Below the pieces are notes generated by a model, which was not told the DNA's origin, ran no database searches, and worked only from the letters and a program-made list of their open reading frames with translations. 64,000 nucleotides of DNA from Hyparrhenia diplandra. Its lineage: Eukaryota; Streptophyta; Magnoliopsida; Poales; Poaceae. Made by a program: the position numbers and the translations under genes. Each line of letters begins with the position of its first letter. The stretch's first letter is position 1. This document shows, in pieces, positions 34,934 through 47,320 of this stretch. The DNA lies in NCBI GenBank assembly GCA_015847255.1, contig JADLZK010007659.1, positions 22,042-86,041 on the forward strand. The letters are read 5' to 3'.

Positions 34934-35210
34934 GACCATGTTTTTGATCGCGGGCTATGAAAAATAGCGTCAAGCATTTTTCGGGCGCTATTCGGCGCTA
35001 TTGCGCCGCTATAGCCGCGCTATAGCGGCAGCTACGCTGGAGTAGCGCCCGACTCGCCGGTACCGCTATAGCGCCAATAAGCGTGGAAATAGCGCGCTAT
35101 AGCGCCAATAGAGCACTTTTAGCGGCGCAATAGCTCCAATAGCGCCAATAGCGTGGAAATTGACAATAGCGTCGCGGGCGTTGAATGGCGCTATAGCGCT
35201 GTTTTTTTCG
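34934..35210. mobile_element. GCGCTATAGCGC-rich insertion with 8-bp target duplication
   Basis: A 277-bp segment is built from many overlapping GCGCTAT, CTATAGCG and AGCGCCAATA words, so it can pair with itself in many ways. It lies between direct repeats TGGGTTTC at 34926-34933 and 35211-35218. An 8-bp duplication suggests a hAT-type insertion. Clear terminal inverted repeats are not visible, so the class is an inference. Confidence 0.55.
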
Positions 35211-35455
35211 TGGGTTTCTGAACATCTAAAGTGGTATATCATGTGTGTCACTATCTTTCCAATTTTAATTTTTGAGTCATAGAACCTGTATAGAGGCGTT
35301 GTCATGTAGGTCTATACACTCACACACCAAAACATCGTTAGTAAGTCACATTGGCACCATATATGTTTTGAAGTGCAAGCTCAGAGACCTAGGTGAAACA
35401 TAAGTTCTAGGACTCAAATATCAAAATTTCAGAGGAGTTGGAGACACATATGATA

Positions 35456-38400
35456 TCTTTACTGCATAAAAAGAAGAAAGTAAGACTATTTTTTCGTGCG
35501 GTAAAAAAACCATCGCTCTTTCGGTCTGCTCCGTGCGACTATCGCTCCGTCATCGCTCCGCTTCACCCCGCGTGCGATCGGTCTCCCCAGGATCTCCTCC
35601 TCTCTCCGTAAATTTCTCTCTCTTTGTTTATAAGGAAAGGCCATAATCTCTCTACAAGGAAAGGCCATGATCTTTACAAGGAAAGGCCATGCACCGGGGT
35701 AAAAATAGGAAACAAACCAAATCCTCAAGAGAGGGACATGCACGCGATCTCCTCCTCTCCTCCGTCCGTACAAAATAACTCGTACCAGAAGGAAACAACG
35801 CCGGTGATCGCGGCACCTGTCCCCCGGTCTCTCACTCCCATCGCTCGCGCCTGCCCTAAGACCACGGTCGCTCTCCCTGCACCTCTCCACTCTTCGTCTT
35901 GTTTGGCCGGATCAACTCCCGTTCCTGTTCGGACTGCCGACGGCAAGAAGGCCGGATCTCCTCACGTTCATCCTCGCCCTGCCAGCAAGAAGCCGGGGCT
36001 GGGGACGCTGGGTGTGCAGGACGTCGTGTCCCAACAAGACGACGTCGACCGCGTGAATTGAAGCCGTGCAGGGCGTTGCTGCGTCTCAATCCAAATCCCA
36101 TATATATGATTCCCGTCAGGTTGGCTTATATATAATCTTCAAGCAATCAGGGCTTGTTTGGTTGCAGCCCCGGCTCATTTGCCCGGAGCAAAATGCTGCC
36201 TGTATGTTGCCTCGTGAATGATATTGATTTTGCCCGGCCGGGCAGCTAGAAGATCGGCTGTTTGGTTCTAAGCCTGTTGCCCTGGAAAAGTTCAACCTGT
36301 GGGCCCATAGCTCATTAATACAGAGTAGAGAAGCCCGGGCAAAGGCATGAAGCGCCAGGCGCCGAATTTGGTCGCCTGGGAAGATAAGTAGTTGCCTGGT
36401 CCGTGCTACTCTCCAGGACTCCAACCAAATACGATCCGGGCAAGGTACAGGCAGCAATCATTCAGGCAAAATTCATCCAGGGTTGCATCCAAACAAGCCC
36501 AAGTACTGCAGCTCATGCTTCATCCCGCATCGTGCCAGCAATCTCAGGTTCTCTGCTCCTGTGGTTCAGTCATTCTCTCTATCTTGGATCCCTCAAGCAT
36601 TCTCCACGTCAGTGCTTCTAAGTTCTACAAGCTGCTTATTTCGATTGGTTTTAGAAATTTCAAGTTCATGCAAACCCTGTCTTGTAATGTGATATTTTTT
36701 TTTTGGGCAACGTTCTCATTGAATGAATTTCTGAATACCTCTCATGTACAGGTTCAACTACTTGAATGCTCTAATACTGTCTGAACTTTCATTTGATCTA
36801 AATCCTGTGTGAGCCCCATTGTAACTGTGATTTGGTCTAAATCATAAGTAGAGGACTTTCCTAAACTGTGATTGGGCCCAAAACCTAAACACTTTTACAT
36901 TTGATTTTGTCAATGATTTAGTCATTTGTTCTATCTATCAACTGGAATACCTAGCATCAGGAGCAGGATAGTTGTCACTGTTATGAATAAATATATGCTT
37001 ATGAAAGTGATGATATCTGCATGCATGGTCAGTGAATTAGAAAGCAAAGGTAGTCCTGCTGTTGTTAGGTGTCCCGTTTCAAATCTCTGCTGTTAATGAG
37101 ACAAAAATTTAGGTGTCCAGGTTCGGAATAGTGTAGGACCTTTTCAAATCTCTGCTGATAATGAGATAAAAATTTATTTGTCCCTTTTCAAAGGTGGTCA
37201 TGCATCAGAGATTATTATATTGCCTGTCTTGGTGTTACCGGTAACAAACAACTATGATTATAGGCAATAGGAAAATGAGCTCAATGTAGTGGACTGTTTA
37301 GATTTGTTTGGGGGTCCAGCTACCAAAGTTTTTCTTTTGTTTCCAGTAAGCTGGATGGACATGGTGATGTTTTAATATCCCAATTTTTTTCTTGCAGATA
37401 GCAGGATGTGTAGTTATGCTCTTCAGTTTGATTACTCACGAATTGGATTGCTTATTCTGTAAAATAGTATGACTGGAATTTAACTTACTGGATTACTGTA
37501 TAATAATTAATAAAACATAGAGATAAGTTGTCGAAAACAGTTTACGTCAAATTGGACTATTTTAGCAAATAAATAGAATAGGCTTTTTAGGCTTGTGCAT
37601 CGGGTGGAATAGACTGTTGTTACAAGGCAAGATGAAATATAGAGTACCGATATCCTTGTGGTTAGTGGAGAAGAGCCATCGGACCAGATTTGTCATTTTT
37701 TTTCGTTTTGATTTCAAACCTTATCAGAGAGGGGCCACTAAGGCTGGATGGAAAGAGAGGAGTTCGAATGCGCTACTCTTCTATAGTACAGTCAGCCGTT
37801 AGTCACAAGTCAGAAAATCGTCTTGATCTGGTTGAGAAGATTATCATAAGAAGAGAGAAGCCAATTAGGATTAGCGCGCACATAGGATTCGATAGATAAT
37901 ACGTGAATAGAACACGTCCATTCTTCGAAAAGTTAGTATCTTCACTTAAAATGAGCAAACATACTGTAGAGATTTGCATTGAATGATTATAAGGGATTTC
38001 CTATTTGTGTATCTTCTGCATGACCTGGGATCCCAAAGAAAGAACCGAATTAATTTCGTAATTGTGTATTAATTTCATGTACTTTCAGTTTCCAAATTAT
38101 GCATTTCATCCTCACTTGTTTGATTGTACGACAATCAGAATGCTTGGAGCGCCGGGGAGATAGCATCACGAGGTATGCATGTTAGAAATATATGCCTCAA
38201 ATTTATAGTTTCTTTGGCTAATTTGTATTTGCTACATCATCTTACTGCTTCAAGAAAGGGCTTGAATATATTATTCCCATCAAATAGCCGATGGCAATTG
38301 GTTTGGTGTTAAGGAATTCACAAAACCAGGATATCAGGTACTTCGATTTCTGTTGTTGTTTTTCTTTCAGTACTTGCCTTTTTCTATTTGAGGAACATAA

Positions 38401-39406
38401 CTAACACAATTTTTTATTTGCATCGGCTGCGAGGGATAACTGTTAGGAGAGGTTTAGCTTGAAGGATTATCTTAACTGTAAGACATCATGTCCACTAAGT
38501 ATGTGTGACGAATAAAGAGACACAATAAATTGATACTATTGAAGCCCAAAGGGGACAATATATAGAGTACAAGAGAGACTTAGTAAAACCCTAAACTAGG
38601 AGATTACACTAATGCCCGTTGACTATAATACCTAAACAGTATGATCTCTTGAAGCTTGTCTCTGACTGATTTTTGAAGTCTTATCATCAACAAAGTAACG
38701 TCAAAATTGCAGTGTTGGGTTTCCTTTACTTATCACGAGAGAGCCTTGGTCGCTACCGGTGGAAGGGTTCATGCTGCATGAGCGACTTGGAAACATGGGC
38801 CTTAATATGATGATGAACATAATTGAACTCTGTTTTGGCATAGCTATATGGTCAACTTGTATCTTATATTCAAATTAACTACTCTAGGGTAGTAATAAAT
38901 ATACATAATGTAGAAAGATATCCTTTCAAGAGTTGGCTAGCATTGTTTGTGACTCTCTGGCCATGTAAGATTTGCATTTCTGCTAAGATACTTCTCATCC
39001 TGTAAACAAACCACATGTACTAATCCTAATTATTCAACAAATATATATCACTGTCTTCTAAGAATAATCGTTGTTCTATGGTCTAATTCTCACTTTTCTT
39101 TTAGTTTTCTTCAAAATGCGAGTTTTTTTGAATTCCATGGCATAGTTTTTGTTACATATTTACTCCACCTTTGTACACATGGGGAATTTATTATTTTCTT
39201 TTTAGAAACAATAGATTATTTAGGTGAGGGAGGAAAGGGCGGACAACACAAAGACAGGGATGTGTTCTTTGTCTATGCGGTAGAGTTAGTGTGATCTTTG
39301 CGCGCTCGGTGACTTGATTTAACATTATTGTTATCTTATCATGTGATCTCGTATGTTTTTAGATAAAATTTAGTTATCCCGTAGCAACGCACGGGCGCTT
39401 AACTAG
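35456..39406 (+). mobile_element. Non-autonomous Helitron, 3.95 kb
   Basis: The left end TCTTTACTGCATAAAAAG after an A (35455) fits the 5'-TC start of grass Helitrons, and the adjacent TTTTTTCGTGCGGTAAAAAAA also resembles grass Helitron heads. The right end has a GC-rich hairpin, CCCGT-AGCAACGC-ACGGG (39379-39395), followed 7 nt later by CTAG (39403-39406) and then T (39407). Insertion between A and T without duplication is the Helitron rule. No Rep/helicase frame is present. The interior holds AAGGAAAGGCCAT repeats (35633-35690), a TIR element (36150-36500) and sequence of unknown origin, presumably captured. The 3' end is more certain than the 5' end. Confidence 0.78.
36150..36500. mobile_element. 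MITE with GGGCTTGTTTGG termini, inside the Helitron
   Basis: The left end GGGCTTGTTTGGTTGCA and right end TTGCATCCAAACAAGCCC are inverted repeats of about 18 bp with one mismatch. No clean target duplication is seen, so the superfamily (hAT or PIF/Harbinger) is open. The interior has no coding potential. Confidence 0.65.
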
Positions 39407-42400
39407 TTGTTATACAAGTTTAGGAACCCCTATATGAAAGTTCAATAGTTAGTGATCTAGATGACAATATTTTACAAGTTTAGGGACCGCTAAAAAAAAT
39501 TTTTGGGACCCATATTACAAGCACAAGTAAAATCTTCTAAAATCAATCCCAATATAATTAATTTCATACCTCGTCATTTCAAGTAGTGCCCCATGAAAAA
39601 AAAAAACAAATAATAAGTGATGGTTGAAACAACATTGAAAAATGCATTTGAGTCGGTTAGAATAATAAAAAATAAAAAAAATAGCTAAAAAGGCTCTTGA
39701 CGATTTAACCGACCTAGCTTAGATTAAACTATCCGACCATCCAAGCTAATGAAGGACTATTAGTTGCTGCCTAGCTAATGCAGCTAACTTTTAGCTTGAA
39801 AGATCCAAACATGGCCATCTGATATGGGAACTTACTTTGATGTGACACATTGAAAGAGTATCGGTATCTCATCGTTTTTTTTTTAATCCAAATCGGTATC
39901 TCATCGTTGCTGATGAGTCTCTGGGCTTTCATGCTTGTTTCCCGAAGTCTCTAACTGGGCCTTTTTAAGAGCAATAATACTCTCTCTGGGTTGGGACGTG
40001 CTTCAACTTCAAGTTGGGCCACATGGACCAAGGCCATTCAGCTTTGGCAGGACAAGTACCACACTGGCTCTGACGTGGACAGAAGTCACAGAACTAGTAT
40101 ATGATAACATACATGTAGCAAACATATAAAAATAGATAAAACGATGGTTTCGAGAAATATACAATACAGTATTTGGTTAAATGAGTTGTTCTAAAAAATT
40201 ATCTGAATAAATTATTTCCAATAAGAATTGCTACGTTGTTGAGTGCAAAAAGATTGACTATGAAGTGTCCCTGTTGAGTCCTTTTTGAGTTTGAACTGGA
40301 ATCCTTGTGGTGAGAACCAACTGGAATCCTTTGTGGTGAGAACAATATACAATGTTATTGATGGCAATAAAACTCTAATTTGGCTGGTTGGTTTTTTGTG
40401 ACTTGTGACTATGAACATGTTTTGTCTTGTCATCTCTTAAGCGTGGAAACTAGTTTTACAAATACTAATAAATCCTGAAATTGGGGTAAAATAAAATTAC
40501 AATACCTCTAACAATAAAAGGGCCAACATATGGGCAACCTCTTCCTCGAATTTAAAAATAAATGGGTAAATCATCAAATTTAAAAAACTAGGACTAATCA
40601 CTATTTCCCTTTTAAACAACGATATCATAAATGTCAAAGCCACAATAGAAAACTAGGAGGGAACTGCCGTGCAGTAGGCCCCCATTCTTAGGTATTGCAT
40701 TACCTAACAAATTTGACATAACTTTTATTTTATGCATAGTGTAGAAGTTGATGCTCATATACATGCACCCATTTTCATGGACGTATGCGTGGCTAACTCT
40801 ATCACGTATAGCTACTTTGTCTAGTACATGTATTCTTCGAATACGTTTTCATACAGGAGAAGCGTAATCATCCTGTACAAGTGAAACCGAATGCTCAAGT
40901 TAGTTGCAAGCTCAACATGACGATTTTACAATGAGACCGACTGATAATTAATCTACCATGGACTATTAGAATTTCATCTGAAACTCGAAGGCAAAGCTTT
41001 GAAACTGTTTTCTCCTAATCTTCCTCTGCATCTGGTAAGCTGTAAAAATTCAAGCTAAGGAATGCTGAGCACTTCTTTTTGGCTTCATTATAGTTCAATC
41101 AGCTAACCAGAGCTCACTATTCAGAACATTCTGACCTTTTGATGTCTACCCAGCACCTGAACTGAATTTTAAAAAATGCTTTGACACATTCTGTTTCTAC
41201 AGGTAGCCAGTCACTTCGTACAGCAGGTGTGCTGGGAACATGGAGCTGCATGGACATATCACACATACTCCATGCTATTCATTTTGTTAACTGTAACAGG
41301 CTTGGAACAAAGTACCAACTAGTCTTATTCATCTCGTTTGCACTGAATAAAGCATGATCAAAGAAGAGATTTAAAACAGAGATAGGTGCAGAGTTAGATA
41401 CTTTGATGTGCCAAGATTTGGCTTCTTGGCTACTGCTTTTTTGGTGAGACGAGCACATCAAGAGGGCAAATCAGTGGAGCGTGTGCGTGCGTGAGTGCCC
41501 CAAACTTTGGTTTGTCTTTTCGATAATGGATTGTGGACTTCCAAGTGTATAGCCGCTAAATTCCAATTGCCAAGTGCTTGGTTTCAGAGTTGTCGATGTC
41601 GTTCTATCGACTGAGTGAACTAAAGCAACTGAAGTTGAGTTGTTTGTTATTGGTACCATCAATCTTGTGATCCAAGTTCCCTACACACATGATACATTTC
41701 ATTATTCCCTGCTTGTAAGTGGTAAGGTATTGACTGTGCTTATGGGCTTCTGGCATTACTAAAGCTGAACATGTTTTTGCAGATTCGTTCTAAAAAAAAA
41801 TGTTTTTTTTGCAGAAGTGCAAGTATCCGATGACAAAGTAACAGTATAACCAAAACTTCAGATAAGTTTTCCTTTGCAAGCCGCTTAAAGAAGCATGTAC
41901 TGGATTAAATGGAGGATGCATAGCTCTGAAGCTTCGCGTCCACAAGCATCCACGCTGTCCGATATTCATCTTCAAGGAGAAGATCAATGTCGGCCATCAA
42001 TCGACGACCCAACCTATCTGATCTATATATTTCCCGCCCTGTTGTTGCCAGTAGTGAAAGTTACCCGCCACCAGCAAATGATTCAAAGATTTAAGCTCAC
42101 ACCTCCTTCACATCACATCTCCCTCTACAATTATTTATCACTGTGATTTGATCACCATGTGTACTGAGCAAGAATGAGACACCAGAGACTAAGACTTGAC
42201 CATCAGTGATGCAGTGACAGGAAGAGCTACGAAGCAGCAGTTGCAGGTACAGTTGCAGATAAAGCATCGGCCGGGGCGGTGGAAGGATTCACATTCACAC
42301 TCACCGGATGCCACTTGAAAAATCTCTAACTAGGGGATTTGGTGAGACGTTTACGTCTTGGATTTATAGGTGAAAAGCAGCAGCAGGTCAACAGCTGCTA

Positions 42401-42420
42401 TAGTAGCCTCCTCCTGAGAG
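39407..42420. other. Gene-free stretch
   Basis: AT-rich DNA. A 30-odd-bp tandem duplication (ACTGGAATCCTTGTGGTGAGAAC) lies at about 40296-40342. The frames here are short and AT-rich, with no recognisable domain. Confidence 0.4.
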
Positions 42421-42428
42421 GACCACCC

Positions 42429-42436
42429 CTTTTATA
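42429..42436 (+). promoter_or_regulatory. Candidate TATA box for the MEGLIP gene
   Basis: CTTTTATAG lies about 80 bp upstream of the ATG at 42514, a normal distance for a plant core promoter with a short leader. Confidence 0.45.
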
Positions 42437-42513
42437 GCATCGTTGAGTGTGGCTCACTTCTTGCTCGAGCTCGAGCTCAGCAACCAGGTAGCAAGCTCTC
42501 GGTCGCCATTGTA

Positions 42514-42804
42514 ATGGAAGGCCTAATCCCGTTGGTGTACCGAGCCATCGTGGAGTACAGGAAGGCGAGGCATCAGGTCGCCGTCGGAAGCCGCCTGCTG
42601 TACGGCGACCACCACCACCACCAGCCGTGTGGTTTGTCGGCGCTCTTCTGCTGCGTCGTCGACCCTGGCAGCAGCAGCAGCAGCTGGCACGCCGTGTCGT
42701 CGTCGATGTCCCCGGCCACGTCGCCGGCAGCGGCCAGGGCCAGCAGCAGCCTTGCGTCGCCGCTCCTCCGCTCGGCGTCGCGCCGCCAGCAGTTCGCAGG
42801 TTAG
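42514..42804 (+). CDS. Small plant-specific protein, MEGLIPLVYRAI family, function unknown
   Basis: An intact 96-codon frame starts MEGLIPLVYRAIVEYRKAR and ends FAG. The N-terminal MEGLIP...YRAI block is, from memory, the conserved signature of a family of short uncharacterised plant proteins; the rest varies. Here the middle has a histidine run (HHHH, about residues 33-36) and a CC pair in LFCCVV; the C-terminus is serine/alanine-rich and basic at SASRRQQ. No signal peptide or clear membrane segment is evident. A GTTAGT donor-like site overlaps the end of the frame at 42799, so a small 3' exon cannot be excluded. GC-rich composition against AT-rich surroundings and a TATA-like site upstream support a real gene. 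Confidence 0.72.
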   Translation: MEGLIPLVYRAIVEYRKARHQVAVGSRLLYGDHHHHQPCGLSALFCCVVDPGSSSSSWHAVSSSMSPATSPAAARASSSLASPLLRSASRRQQFAG

Positions 42805-43014
42805 TCTGCTCGTGATGGGCATGCAACAAAGTTCGAGTGGTGCGTGCTTTGTGATATGAGATGCACCGTTCGGCGTGTACAAACAGTACAAGTGTACATG
42901 TACGTATTACGTACGTATACGACCAGGTGTGTTAATAAGCATGGTCAGAGGGTGTGTTTTTGAAGAATAAGGGCATGATCAGAGGGTGTTCCAAAGGAGC
43001 ACCTCAACTGATCA

Positions 43015-43232
43015 TGAGATCAGAGCAGGCAAAGCTGCTCCTTGAAGCCCAGCTGGTGGTTGTACTGTGGCTGTAAAAATACTGTAGCTGCTGCTCTAGT
43101 AGAGCGCTGCCATGTATTGTGTACGTGCTACAACTACCAAGTTCCAGCACCGGAGCTTGTCGTTCAATTGGACATGTATATACATAGCAATAAGAAAGTG
43201 CTCAAACCAGTCAATTGTACAATAATACCGCC
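43015..43232. repeat. Dispersed direct repeat A, copy 1 (copy 2 at 45423-45632)
   Basis: About 215 bp, from GATCAGAGCAGGCAAAGCTG to GTCAATTGTACAATAAT, is repeated almost exactly 2.4 kb away in the same orientation. The ends are not TG...CA, so this is not a recognisable LTR pair. Confidence 0.9.
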
Positions 43233-45326
43233 TTGAAAAGCACGTGTAACCCATCAATACAAGGAGATAGTTTAAGCTGATTTTAGAGTTGAAAGGTAAG
43301 ATAGCCGATTCTAAAGTTTGAGAAGGAAAATCAAACCACGGTAATCATTCAATAAGGAATTCAAAAAATACAGAGTGGCTGCGCTTCGAAACGAATGGGC
43401 CTTATTATATAGAGTACAATTCATTTCTCCTTGCATTTCTTACGTGAACTTGAACTTGAAAATACAAGTTGGAATAATTCAATTTTCGATGGTGGTGTAG
43501 TGATTTTAGATTATGTATCATCTTTTTTAATACTCCGCTTCCTGACAAAAACAAATATATTTCAGTTTACATCATTTTTTCTATTTGGTAGAGCTCAGTT
43601 TCCTTATTTCTCCTAACGGAAGTTCCAACCATGCTATTCACTTGTAATTCCATAGCTACCATGTCAGTAAGACTCTTATTTTATTTTTTTTAGGGGAGTC
43701 AGTAAGACTTTTATTGAAAGTCGCCGTTAAATTCTACTGGGCCCATTATACATTCCTCGATTCGTTCCCTATCGTCCACACCATGGTGGGCTGGCCAAGC
43801 ATGATGGCCCCCTTCCCAAGCCCTCCCCTCCTGTTTCGGCCTTCGCATCATCTCCAGTATATCAACATGGGAGATGACGCAGTTGGGCCGCCCTACCGTG
43901 GCTACCTCTCCATCCCTGGCCTTTTTATTTTATTTTATTTTTTTTTTTTGTCTCCAGACCACACGCACTTGTCATGGCAGATGTGGCAACGTAGGCCCAT
44001 CATGGGAACACAGTGCAAGATCATTAAATAGAAATAAAAATTTTCGACAATATGCATCAACATTACGAAGCATCCATTCATCCATAAATCGAAGTTATGG
44101 TTCATTCTAGGACCTTGCAAAGGTAATGAATGGACAGTATTATAGAGCACACCATTGCAGAGAAACAGAAAAGGAAACAAAAATGTCTGGTAGCACATTA
44201 TTTGTTCACATTTTTTAGCAAACATATCCAATAACTCAACTCGAAGTCTCAACGGCAAACAAATCAAACACCAATGCAACTGCTAACCAGTCATCGATTT
44301 TGCATACATAATTCAGATCCTAGACCTCCTACCAGGCCCTCTTGTCCTGGAAGACGCATGAAAACAGATGCCCCAATGTCGTGAGCAGTTGAGAAGCAGA
44401 CTCAACACACCACCATTGCGATATAAACTCCAGGCATATCATTGCAAAACTGAGATATTAGAATACAAGTTACTCAGAAACAAACGGAAAAATGCTGCCC
44501 ATTATTCCAGTGGCAGTAAGTTGTCAGGTTCATCAAAAAATTCCTAGTTTTGCAGCCATGTTAGCTATTATCCTGCAAAATAATATATGTATAGACAGAT
44601 GGCACTAGCATTCATCTAAAGTCTGATTAGTTCATGAGCAGATATTCCAGAAAAATTGCACATGAACTAGTTGTCATCTGACAAAATAGTAAGGTTTCAG
44701 AATGGATTAGCAGGTACATGATTGAACCACCGACGATGTACCACTATGTGTCTGAAACAATAAACCACATCTACTATTAGGGTCATGCATGTTGCTCCTA
44801 GGGCTAAATTGAAAAACAAAGGCAGTGAAGATCCAAGATAAGGGTTCGACACATTTCTTCCCTCTCAGAAATCCAGACAGGGACAATATGACGACTGCAT
44901 AAGGTTTTTGGCATAGTTGAAGTCAAAATCTAGCAATTAAGTTCATAGTTTTCAAATGCATATGCTTCTCCCTGAAAAAAAATGATTTTTTTGGAGTAGC
45001 ATTATGCATATATGATAACGAAATCCTTCAAAAATGAGAGAAAGTACAAAGTACCTGACCAGATTCAATGCCTGTTTCAATTTTTCTAGCATAAATAACA
45101 GGAGTTGTAAATATAGAAGCATGGTAGTTAGGAGGTAGCATGACATTTGATGCTTAAAAATACAGGAAACTATTTGGCATACCTTCGTCAAGATTGCTAA
45201 CTCTACCTAACTACTTACTGATAGACAAACTTACTAACTGAACAACAGCTGAAAGAAGTGTCAGGCTGACTTGGTCCTAACTAACTAGGCTAACCACTGA
45301 CTGATAGCACATCAACTGAAAACTGA
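43233..45326. other. Gene-free AT-rich stretch
   Basis: Only short frames are present. It may be intron or 3' region of a minus-strand gene whose first exon could be 47321-47700, but no splice-linked exons are convincing here. Confidence 0.3.
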
Positions 45327-45420
45327 ATCAAGCACAACCAAAGATTGACAACCAACAAAGCTCTCGGAAACACTGAATCAAGCACAATTGCTAAACGAAA
45401 AAAAAGCCTAACTGAAATCT
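45327..45420. repeat. Dispersed direct repeat B, copy 1 (copy 2 at about 46148-46243)
   Basis: GAATCAAGCACAACCAAAGA, TTGACAACCAACAAAG and CTCGGAAACAxTGAATCAAG recur in order 0.8 kb to the right. Repeat B adjoins repeat A copy 2, and half of B is itself an internal repeat of GAATCAAGCACAA. Confidence 0.8.
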
Positions 45421-45422
45421 AG

Positions 45423-45632
45423 TAGATCAGAGCAGGCAAAGCTGCTCCAAGAAGCCCAGCTGGTGGTTGTACTGTGGCTGTAAAAATACTGTAGCTGCTA
45501 CTCTAGTAGAGCGCTGCCATGTATTGTGTACGTGCTACAACTACAAGTTCCAGCACCGGAGCTTGTCGTTCAATTGGACATGTATATACACAGCAATAAG
45601 AATGTGCTCAAACTAGTCAATTGTACAATAAT
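45423..45632. repeat. Dispersed direct repeat A, copy 2
   Basis: Near-identical to 43015-43232, with only a few substitutions and 1-nt gaps, implying a fairly recent duplication. Confidence 0.9.
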
Positions 45633-45758
45633 CCTGTGGTATGTGGTAGTCAATTGTATCCGCAGATTATTTTGTTTAAGTACAGCAATAGACCCCACAG
45701 GAATCTCATTACAAAAGTTGTTCTCTTCACTTGAGCCTGTGCGTCATTAGGAATTGTT

Positions 45759-45861
45759 TCACCATTGCCTTGATTCATGAGAGGTTTGCTGAAAGACTTG
45801 TTCAGAAGATAGTGGCACATCCCTTGCCAAGTAAGGAGGAGGGGGAGCACTACTTCTGAAA
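45759..45861 (-). CDS. Possible terminal exon of the minus-strand coiled-coil gene
   Basis: After an acceptor-like GATTGGTCAG the minus strand reads RSSAPPPPYLARDVPLSSEQ, continues VFQQTSHESRQW, then stops. The composition looks like a real protein C-terminus. It lies 1.5 kb downstream of the coiled-coil first exon, so it could be its last exon, but I cannot show the join or the exons between. Confidence 0.25.
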
Positions 45862-47320
45862 CTGACCAATCGCAAGCACTAGCTCACGCAAACTAGGATT
45901 TCAAAAAGCGCTCCAATAAAGAGCTAATGATTACTTGAAATACTGATCCACTGTTGCAGAAAATGATGTACCAAAAAAAAAAAAATGGAATGGCTACTGT
46001 TTCTGTCCAAAAATATTTGCTCCTTCATGAGCTGATACAAACTAGCTGCAGACAAAAAAACACTGAAATGCACATTGAAACCAAAGAAAATTGCAAACTC
46101 ACATCAACTGAAATTGAACAAAGTACATCAACTTTGCTTTCGGAAACACTGAATCAAGCACAACCAAAGATTGACAACCAACAAAGGTCTCGGAAACAAT
46201 GAATCAAGCACAATTGCTAAACGGAAAAAAATAGCCTAACTGAAAACTGAAGAAAAATACTAAAAAAATGACTGGTGTTCAGAAACTAGTCATTTTAGTA
46301 AAAAACTGAAATCTGTATGGTGCTTGCTCCGATAAGCTGTAAACGGACCTAGCTGTCGTAAAAGATAAGATCAAGGTTGAAGGTGACTCAGCACTGTATT
46401 TTCCAACAAATAAATCAGTGCAAACAGACGAGATAGTTCATCATGCATAAAAAGAAAGGAAACAAGATAAACCAATGTTCAGGAAAACATACCAAGCATC
46501 TAACCCCTAGACATTTTTCTTTTTCCAAGCTGAAGGAACTCAGGAAGTAGAGGCGCTCCTGTCATCTTTTTTCATACTCAAACTCAGATTATAAATGACC
46601 ACACACCGTTCAAGTGTCCCTAATCTATATCAGTTCAGTCTGAAATGTGTATTGTTGACAGAAGGCGTTGATCTGTTTGTGGGCTAAGCACCTTAACACG
46701 CATGAAGATTGCGCTGGATCCTGTTACATTTGTGTATACTACTTCCAGATTTTGTGTCGCTAGACCCTAGCCTTTGCACAACATCACCAAGCTCTGTTGA
46801 AACTTAACTCAGTATCTGAACTGGTATCAGAAATCTATTTAGTAAAAACCAAACTACAATTAACTCAGTATCTGTGTACTCTGCTTATTGGAGTTAATTT
46901 TGTTCCCACGCCTTAACATTACAAACAACATATCATAAAGCTCTGCTGAACTGAAGTCAGTCTTTAAACTGAAAAAAAAAACTATTTTACTGAAATTGAA
47001 CAGTCGAATCAACTTGTGTATCTCTGTCTGACAGAATATTCAGACTGACAGAACTCCAATTAAGCCTGTGATGTTTTAAATTAAACATGTCTGATGACTG
47101 CATTTCCAGAGCATTTTCACTCAACTACTGTTTTCCCAAGCATTGAGTATCAAAGAGTACAAGTTCATTCAGATAACGCAAACAATCATACTCAAACATC
47201 CAGCTTTAAGGAAGAATGCAGCATTAACTAGGATATCCAGACTTAACTAGCACCTCCGCACAATGGTGAAGATTCTACTCATCTAACATCAGAAAAAATG
47301 GCAAGAAAGGACCCACCCAC
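45862..47320. other. AT-rich stretch, probable intron or intergenic DNA
   Basis: It contains repeat B copy 2 (about 46148-46243), which duplicates 45327-45420. Words such as AACTGAAAACTGAA recur. No coding region is supported. Confidence 0.35.

Noticed and set aside
37593..37900. Possible organelle-derived insert inside the Helitron
   Set aside because: The frame looked protein-like, but I could not match it to any mitochondrial or plastid gene, so I only note it as unexplained Helitron interior.
43015..45632. Repeat A copies as LTRs of a retrotransposon
   Set aside because: The repeats lack TG...CA ends and target duplications, and nothing between them resembles gag or pol.
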